DNA of 64,000 nucleotides, taken from positions 1 to 64,000 of the forward strand of contig JAGCXV010000064.1 of assembly GCA_017961175.1 (NCBI GenBank). Direction: 5' to 3'. Below, piece by piece: positions 59,404 through 64,000 of this stretch. Below the pieces are notes generated by a model that did no database searches, was not told where the DNA came from, and saw only the letters and a program-made list of their open reading frames with translations. The translations under genes and the position numbers were made by a program. How positions within the stretch are numbered: position 1 is the stretch's first letter; each line of letters begins with the position of its first letter. This DNA comes from Bacteroidales bacterium. GTDB lineage: Bacteria > Bacteroidota > Bacteroidia > Bacteroidales > UBA932.

Positions 59404-60713
59404 ATTTTTTGTGAATTATAATATTTCCGGTCAAGTTTACCGTTATAAGTCCGTTTGATTTCTTCCTCCTGCTTATACAGCAAAGGAATCTTGAACATTT
59501 CCAGCTTGCCTTTCAGATGACGGGCAAGGCCTGGCTTATCCAGTGTGAAACCATCTTTGACAGCCACAATAAGTTTCAGGGCCATTCCCGTTATCGGATG
59601 TGGTTCCCCGATGCAGATGCAGTCTTTGATTCCCGGGAAGGACATGGCGGCGTCCTCCACTTCCGCAGGAGAAACCTTGAAGCCTCCGACATTGATCACA
59701 TCAGACTCCCTTCCGGTAAGATGAAGCCTTCCCCACTGGTCGAGCTCACCGATGTCTGTAGTGTATATTGTATTGTCCTTCAGGATAGTGGCGGTAAGGG
59801 CAGGATCGTTTACATATCCGCTCATAAGAGTGTTTCCCGTGCAGGAAATCCTGCCTTCTTCCGTGATGATGATCCTGGAATTGCTCATCGGCCGTCCCAG
59901 ACATCCGGGTATGCATTCCCCGTCGTTGAAGTTGTATGTGGAAATGATTCCTGTTTCAGTGGAAGCGTAGGTGTTGTAGAGCCTTGTCTTAGGAAGGACT
60001 TCACAAAGCTTAAGCATATCCGAGTGGGCCAGAGGAGCGGCTCCGGACTCGATGAAATCTATCTTGTCAGCATATTTGGAGAGCCTTTCTCCGCTGAACA
60101 TCAGCAGCATGCGGATGGTTGCGGGAACAAAGAACGTGGCAACTTTCCTTGCAGGATAATCAAGTGCCTCGAAGAATTTCTCGAGATCTTTCATCCCTTC
60201 CAGGATGTAAAGAGTCGCACCCTGCATGGTCACAGGGAAAATCTTGGAGAGACTTCCGATATGGTTCAGCGGCCCGCTGATGATAAACAGCAGGTCGTGG
60301 GAAAAACCCTGACCCTCAATAAGGTTTTCTGCATCGGCGATAATGGTCCTGTGGCTTATCATAACGCCCTTGGACTTTCCCGTTGTGCCCGTGGTGTAGA
60401 GAATATCTGCCGTTCCTTCAGGAACCTTGCTGGAAGAAAGTATGCCGGAGATTTCCTGAAAGCGGTTCTCCGGAATGTCCCTCTCCAACGGAGCGGCCAC
60501 GGCGCCCGCCTGATGGATGGCAAAATAAGTTACCAGAAAATCAATGTTCTGCGATGACCTGAACGGAATCACCTGACCCTTCTTGAAGCAGGAAGACTTC
60601 TCGATAACCCTTGCGGAAAGTTCCCGCCAGGTAATCTTATCCCCGCCGCAGATTGCCGCGGTTTTCTCCGGATAGAGCTCAGCGTTCCGATGCAGATAGT
60701 CTACGAGCCTCAT
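59400..60713 (-). CDS. AMP-dependent acyl ligase
   Basis: The 437-residue protein is a class I adenylate-forming enzyme that activates a carboxylic acid with ATP. It has the P-loop YTTGTTGKSKGVMISH, NTYASTETGI, the adenine motif LDQWGRLHLTGRESD and the C-terminal Lys region YNGKLDRKYY. It is shorter than typical acyl-CoA synthetases, mainly at the N-terminus. It overlaps the small carrier protein by 4 bp, so it may load an acyl group onto that protein. Confidence 0.9.
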   Translation of the reverse strand: MRLVDYLHRNAELYPEKTAAICGGDKITWRELSARVIEKSSCFKKGQVIPFRSSQNIDFLVTYFAIHQAGAVAAPLERDIPENRFQEISGILSSSKVPEGTADILYTTGTTGKSKGVMISHRTIIADAENLIEGQGFSHDLLFIISGPLNHIGSLSKIFPVTMQGATLYILEGMKDLEKFFEALDYPARKVATFFVPATIRMLLMFSGERLSKYADKIDFIESGAAPLAHSDMLKLCEVLPKTRLYNTYASTETGIISTYNFNDGECIPGCLGRPMSNSRIIITEEGRISCTGNTLMSGYVNDPALTATILKDNTIYTTDIGELDQWGRLHLTGRESDVINVGGFKVSPAEVEDAAMSFPGIKDCICIGEPHPITGMALKLIVAVKDGFTLDKPGLARHLKGKLEMFKIPLLYKQEEEIKRTYNGKLDRKYYNSQKI

Positions 60714-60931
60714 TTCTCAAGCTTGCTTTTCACCATCGCTTCCAGCGAATCCAGGGATTTCAGGTTCTTGGGAGTCGCATCCTTGGCATCCAGCTTTATG
60801 GAATATTCCTCCGAAAGTTTCAGAAGTATAGTGGCAACCCCCAGGGAATCCAGCTCCTTGAAAAGGAAGTCGGAATCCAGGTCCACAAGTGGAAGAGCAT
60901 CTTCCAGAATCTCTCTAATTCTCTCTTTCAT
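60710..60931 (-). CDS. Dedicated acyl carrier protein
   Basis: This 73-residue protein has the fold and length of a carrier protein. The phosphopantetheine site is Ser29 in FKELDSLGVATILL. It differs strongly from AcpP at 10122, so it is a specialised carrier. The gene lies 6 bp after the ketosynthase fusion and overlaps the AMP ligase by 4 bp. Confidence 0.88.
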   Translation of the reverse strand: MKERIREILEDALPLVDLDSDFLFKELDSLGVATILLKLSEEYSIKLDAKDATPKNLKSLDSLEAMVKSKLEK

Positions 60932-60937
60932 AATCTT

Positions 60938-62644
60938 TTACTTTTTCTCAGCGATGAACATCTCCGCCTCAAACCGGTTCTCGTCCGTGCAGTCTATCCA
61001 TCCTGCTATGGCACTTGCCGTCTTTTTGTCCCCAAACGCAGACTTCAGCACCTTTTCCATAACCTCCCCGTCTTTTTCCGGCAGTATGTAAAAAGACGTT
61101 TCCCCGTTGTATTTGTTGCGGATTGCAATTTCTCCTGTTATGATGTTCGGAAGCGTGTACACAAACAGAGCAGGGCTCGGGTAATAGTTTTCCTCCGAGA
61201 TGGTTTCCAGATATTTGCGGTCTGTCATAAGGGAAGAAGACCGGTTGAAAAGGATAACCGCCCTTGAATCCGTTACGGCAAACCTTTCCTTACCTTCCGC
61301 TGCCAGAAGCAGCTCGGAGGCAACGAATCCCAGCCTGCTCAGAAGGTCCATCTTGTAGAACTGCGGATATCCCCCAATCTTTTCCTTGTAGATGAAAGAC
61401 AGCATCTCCTTGCCCGATATGCCTTCCGGCAAAGACACGGCCGCTCCGTCCAAAATTATTTCAGAAGGCGTGATCCTAACCCTGTGCGTCTCTTTGAAAC
61501 CAGGAACCTCAAACTTTTTATCCGAATTATCCACATCGCAACTTGCTAAAATTGCGGCATTTGCGCCTCCGAATCCGGAAACTGTCTTTACGAAGATTTT
61601 CTTTCCGCCGGCTGAAACTGGATTGGAACTTACCTTCATCGGGGAGCTTACTCCAAGCTCTTCAAAACCCTTTGTGCCCGGAACGAGATCTTCCTCCAGG
61701 GCCTTCATCGTGATAATGGTTTCAAGGATTCCTGCAGCGCCAAGAGTGTGTCCGAAATATCCCTTAAGGCTGTTTGCCGGAACTTCACAGAGACCGGCTC
61801 TTTCCAGAGCCACGCTTTCCATCTGGTCCATGAAAAGGGAAGATGTTCCGTGGGCGCCGACCATAGCCAGATGCTGCGGGTCACATCCTTCAACAACCTG
61901 AGAAATTGCAAGATATGCTCCTTCTCCCTTAGGCGACGGAGCCGTCACGTTATGAGCGTCGTTCCTGACGGCGCCCTCTACTATACTCCAGCATTTTCCT
62001 TCAGCAGGTTCGGATGAGAGCACCACGGTTGCGGCCGCTTCTCCCAGATTCATTCCGCAGCGCTCGATGTCGAACGGCCGGCAAGCCTCCTCGCTGAGTG
62101 TCCTCAGCGCCTGGAATCCGGAAATGATGAACTTGCCCAGAACGTCAGCCCCGCACACAACTGCATATTTGAAAGCCCCGCTTTCCAGTAGCCTGGATGC
62201 CAGGATAATGGAACTAAGCCCGGAGATGCAGGCATTGCAGACCACGATAGGGGTTGTCGTGATTCCAAGACGGGAGCAAATCCTCCTTGCGCTTTCACCC
62301 GGAAGAACGGATTCCTCAGAAGTATTGCCTTGCAGAAGTTCTATGTTTCCCTTTGTGGTTCCAAGCACAAACACCACATCCTTCCCAGCCACGTCAAACT
62401 TTCCTCCGGCGTCTTCCAGTGCCTGACTGGCGGAACGGTAAACCAGAGATTCAAACCGGCTGAGGCCTTCAAACTGCAGACTCTCCCTTTCCCCATCGCT
62501 GAACAAAGAGGCATACACCCTTTCTTCCAGCCCGCGCAATTCATAAGGAGCCAAAGCGCTGACTCCCGACTTTACAGCCAGGTAATTCAGTTCCGAGGTC
62601 CTTCCCAAAGGAGAAATGATATTGTCCGCAATCTTGAAAACCAT
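60938..62644 (-). CDS. Ketosynthase fused to a C-terminal ketosynthase-like domain
   Basis: The 568-residue protein has a full FabF-like ketosynthase domain (about 1-370) with Cys139 in CNACISGLSS, His265 in GAHGTSS and His299 in GYFGHTLGAAG. After a linker, residues about 385-568 show VILFNRSSSLMTDRKY and PSPALFVYTLPNIITGEIAI. This pattern is like the small separate ketosynthase-like partner proteins found with Bacteroidota aryl polyene-type clusters. The second domain lacks the triad and may be a chain-length or dimerisation partner. It heads KS-ACP-ligase. Confidence 0.88.
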   Translation of the reverse strand: MVFKIADNIISPLGRTSELNYLAVKSGVSALAPYELRGLEERVYASLFSDGERESLQFEGLSRFESLVYRSASQALEDAGGKFDVAGKDVVFVLGTTKGNIELLQGNTSEESVLPGESARRICSRLGITTTPIVVCNACISGLSSIILASRLLESGAFKYAVVCGADVLGKFIISGFQALRTLSEEACRPFDIERCGMNLGEAAATVVLSSEPAEGKCWSIVEGAVRNDAHNVTAPSPKGEGAYLAISQVVEGCDPQHLAMVGAHGTSSLFMDQMESVALERAGLCEVPANSLKGYFGHTLGAAGILETIITMKALEEDLVPGTKGFEELGVSSPMKVSSNPVSAGGKKIFVKTVSGFGGANAAILASCDVDNSDKKFEVPGFKETHRVRITPSEIILDGAAVSLPEGISGKEMLSFIYKEKIGGYPQFYKMDLLSRLGFVASELLLAAEGKERFAVTDSRAVILFNRSSSLMTDRKYLETISEENYYPSPALFVYTLPNIITGEIAIRNKYNGETSFYILPEKDGEVMEKVLKSAFGDKKTASAIAGWIDCTDENRFEAEMFIAEKK

Positions 62645-62676
62645 AGAGATTGCGAAAATACAAAAAGATTTGCTGT

Positions 62677-64000
62677 TTATTGCATCATTTCGTTTTTGTC
62701 CGGGCAGCGGAGGTTGAAGGCTTCGGACAGATGCGCTTCGTTTATCCTGTCAGCCCCGTCAAGATCCGCGACGGTTCTGGCTATCTTGAGAATCCTGGTG
62801 TAGCCGCGGGCACTCACTCCCCACCGGCTGACGAAGCCGTCCACCAATTTCCGCCCCATTGAAGAAAGCCTGCAGTAGTCCGCCAGCCTAGAGGGCGTTA
62901 TAGCGGCGTTTGTGAAGAAACTCTCACCGTTTGCCCGATACCGTTCCATCTGGATTTGCCGGGCCTTCCTTACCCGTTCGGCAATAACGCGGCTGGGCTC
63001 TTCCGTTCCATTATCTGAAAAAACGAGCTCTCCCGACCGCACACTTCTTACAACGAGCTGGATGTCAATTCTATCAAGCAATGGGCCTGAAATTCTTCCA
63101 CGATATTTCATCAAAGCGGAGGAGGAGCATTTGCATTTGCCGCCCCCCTCGTACATATTTCCGCACGGGCAGGGATTCATGGCGGCAACCAGCATGAAGC
63201 GGGCAGGATAGAAATGCTTGCCCCTGACGCGGCTGATCTGGACCACCCCGTCTTCCAGAGGCTGGCGCAAAACCTCGATGCAATGTCTGTCGAACTCGGC
63301 AAACTCGTCCAGAAACAACACTCCGTTGTGAGACAGGGAGATTTCCCCCGGAAGGCCTCTGCTGCCGCCGCCGATAAGTGCCTGGGGCGTAATGGAGTGA
63401 TGCGGAGATCTGAACGGTCGGTTACGCAGCAATCCTCCGCTATGATTCTCCCTGGCAGCCTCTGCCGCCAGAAGCCCGGCCACAGAATAGATGTTGCTCG
63501 TCTGTATGGCTTCCTCTTTTGACATGGGCGGAAGTATTCCTCTCAGGCACTTTGCCATAAAGGTTTTTCCGCTGCCGGGAGATCCGTTAAGAAGAATGTT
63601 ATGTCCTCCTGCTGCAGCAATTTCCAGCCCGCGCTTTGCCTGCCTCTGGCCCTTGACCTGTGCAAAGTCGTAATTCTGGAGATCCTCATCCTGAATACAT
63701 TTTTCATGCCTTATGCTCCGCGATGTGACGATCTTGTCTACACTTTCTTCCGGATTCATCAGGATTTCCAGCACATCTTTGAACGTTGAGGCCGAAAAGA
63801 CGGTGATGCCCTCTATTTCAGCACCCTCCATCGCTGAGGATGGAGGCAGTATACAAGCCTTGAAGCCCTGATCCATTGCATGAATGATGATCGGCAGGGC
63901 TCCCGGAATGTCCCTGAGCTTGCCGTCCAGAGCCAATTCGCCGAGAATGACAAAATCCTTCAGTCTCTCTGTGACATTCTCATCCAGCTGACCGGAGGCG
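62677..64000 (-). CDS. comM: YifB/ComM-family Mg-chelatase-like AAA+ ATPase (5' partial)
   Basis: The frame runs past the window end, so the N-terminal part is missing. The visible part starts with LDENVTERLKDFVILGELALDG, a family motif, quoted here only in part. Next are Walker A GSPGSGKTFMAKC, the GGG loop GLPGEISLSHNGV, Walker B VLFLDEFAEFDR and the C-terminal Mg_chelatase_C domain with RGYTRILKIARTVADLDG. ComM is a hexameric branch-migration helicase in natural transformation. It lies 32 bp upstream of the ketosynthase gene and is probably transcribed separately or through it. Confidence 0.95.
   Translation of the reverse strand, partial: ASGQLDENVTERLKDFVILGELALDGKLRDIPGALPIIIHAMDQGFKACILPPSSAMEGAEIEGITVFSASTFKDVLEILMNPEESVDKIVTSRSIRHEKCIQDEDLQNYDFAQVKGQRQAKRGLEIAAAGGHNILLNGSPGSGKTFMAKCLRGILPPMSKEEAIQTSNIYSVAGLLAAEAARENHSGGLLRNRPFRSPHHSITPQALIGGGSRGLPGEISLSHNGVLFLDEFAEFDRHCIEVLRQPLEDGVVQISRVRGKHFYPARFMLVAAMNPCPCGNMYEGGGKCKCSSSALMKYRGRISGPLLDRIDIQLVVRSVRSGELVFSDNGTEEPSRVIAERVRKARQIQMERYRANGESFFTNAAITPSRLADYCRLSSMGRKLVDGFVSRWGVSARGYTRILKIARTVADLDGADRINEAHLSEAFNLRCPDKNEMMQ

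Noticed and set aside
1..64000. tRNA, rRNA or CRISPR array
   Set aside because: No cloverleaf, rRNA-like or regularly spaced repeat sequence was found in the gaps, which are mostly shorter than 100 bp.

Overview
The window is 64 kb of a compact Bacteroidales-type chromosome (phylum Bacteroidota). The evidence is: Bacteroidota-style promoters with a TAnnTTTG box at -7 and few Shine-Dalgarno sites; family types characteristic of the phylum (DUF4923 lipoprotein, DUF6794-like protein, TGS-domain nucleoside kinase, degenerate EnvC/M23, DUF1343/NamZ, CBM20-GH77, RHS with an N-terminal repeat region of the DUF6443 type); and the order purH-mreB-mreC-mreD-mrdA-rodA. Genus cannot be fixed from the sequence. 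No rRNA, tRNA, CRISPR array or intact insertion sequence was seen. Genes are tightly packed: most same-strand neighbours overlap by 4 bp or lie less than 40 bp apart, and convergent genes abut or overlap.

Region 1 (1-5.8 kb) is the accessory part. It holds the 3' portion of an RHS/YD-repeat protein whose AT-rich C-terminal tip carries a metzincin-like zinc-protease motif. An overlapping AT-rich gene follows (candidate immunity protein), then about 1.2 kb of gene-poor DNA with a short membrane peptide, a tyrosine-recombinase C-terminal remnant and a strong terminator. Region 2 (5.8-10 kb) has an exported esterase, a lipoprotein, dsbD and purN. Region 3 (10-19 kb) has acpP-fabF for fatty-acid synthesis and, on the other strand, purH plus the complete elongasome mreBCD-mrdA-rodA. 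Region 4 (19-31.5 kb) has ispD, an Lrp-type regulator, an arginase-fold protein with topA, and a forward operon of a class A PBP, ddl, tryptophanase and prmC, then radA with a DUF6794-like gene.

Region 5 (31.6-42.7 kb) has two exported hydrolases, a flippase-like membrane protein with a GH77 homologue that has lost its catalytic motifs, a PfkB kinase-histidine kinase-response regulator operon, a DUF4923 lipoprotein and a nucleoside kinase. Region 6 (42.7-50.6 kb) has uvrA-MBL hydrolase-pcm, a deoxynucleoside kinase, and EnvC-TPR. Region 7 (50.7-57.4 kb) has an ECF sigma factor with a membrane-anchored beta-barrel fusion partner, MlaFE-type ABC genes, waaA, a NamZ-type muramidase and a phosphoesterase. 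Region 8 (57.4-64 kb) is a reverse-strand operon of a ketosynthase fused to a KS-like domain, an acyl carrier protein, an AMP ligase and an M13 peptidase, preceded by comM, which is cut by the window end.

The theme of the core region is the cell envelope: peptidoglycan synthesis and remodelling (MreBCD, PBP2, RodA, PBP1A, Ddl, EnvC, NamZ), lipid A/Kdo transfer (WaaA), phospholipid transport (MlaFE) and fatty-acid supply. The most unusual items are the RHS metzincin tip with its putative immunity gene, the GH77 pseudoenzyme, the KS/KS-like fusion mini-cluster, the sigma factor with an anti-sigma/beta-barrel fusion, and a recurring mirrored arrangement of -7 boxes between divergent genes.
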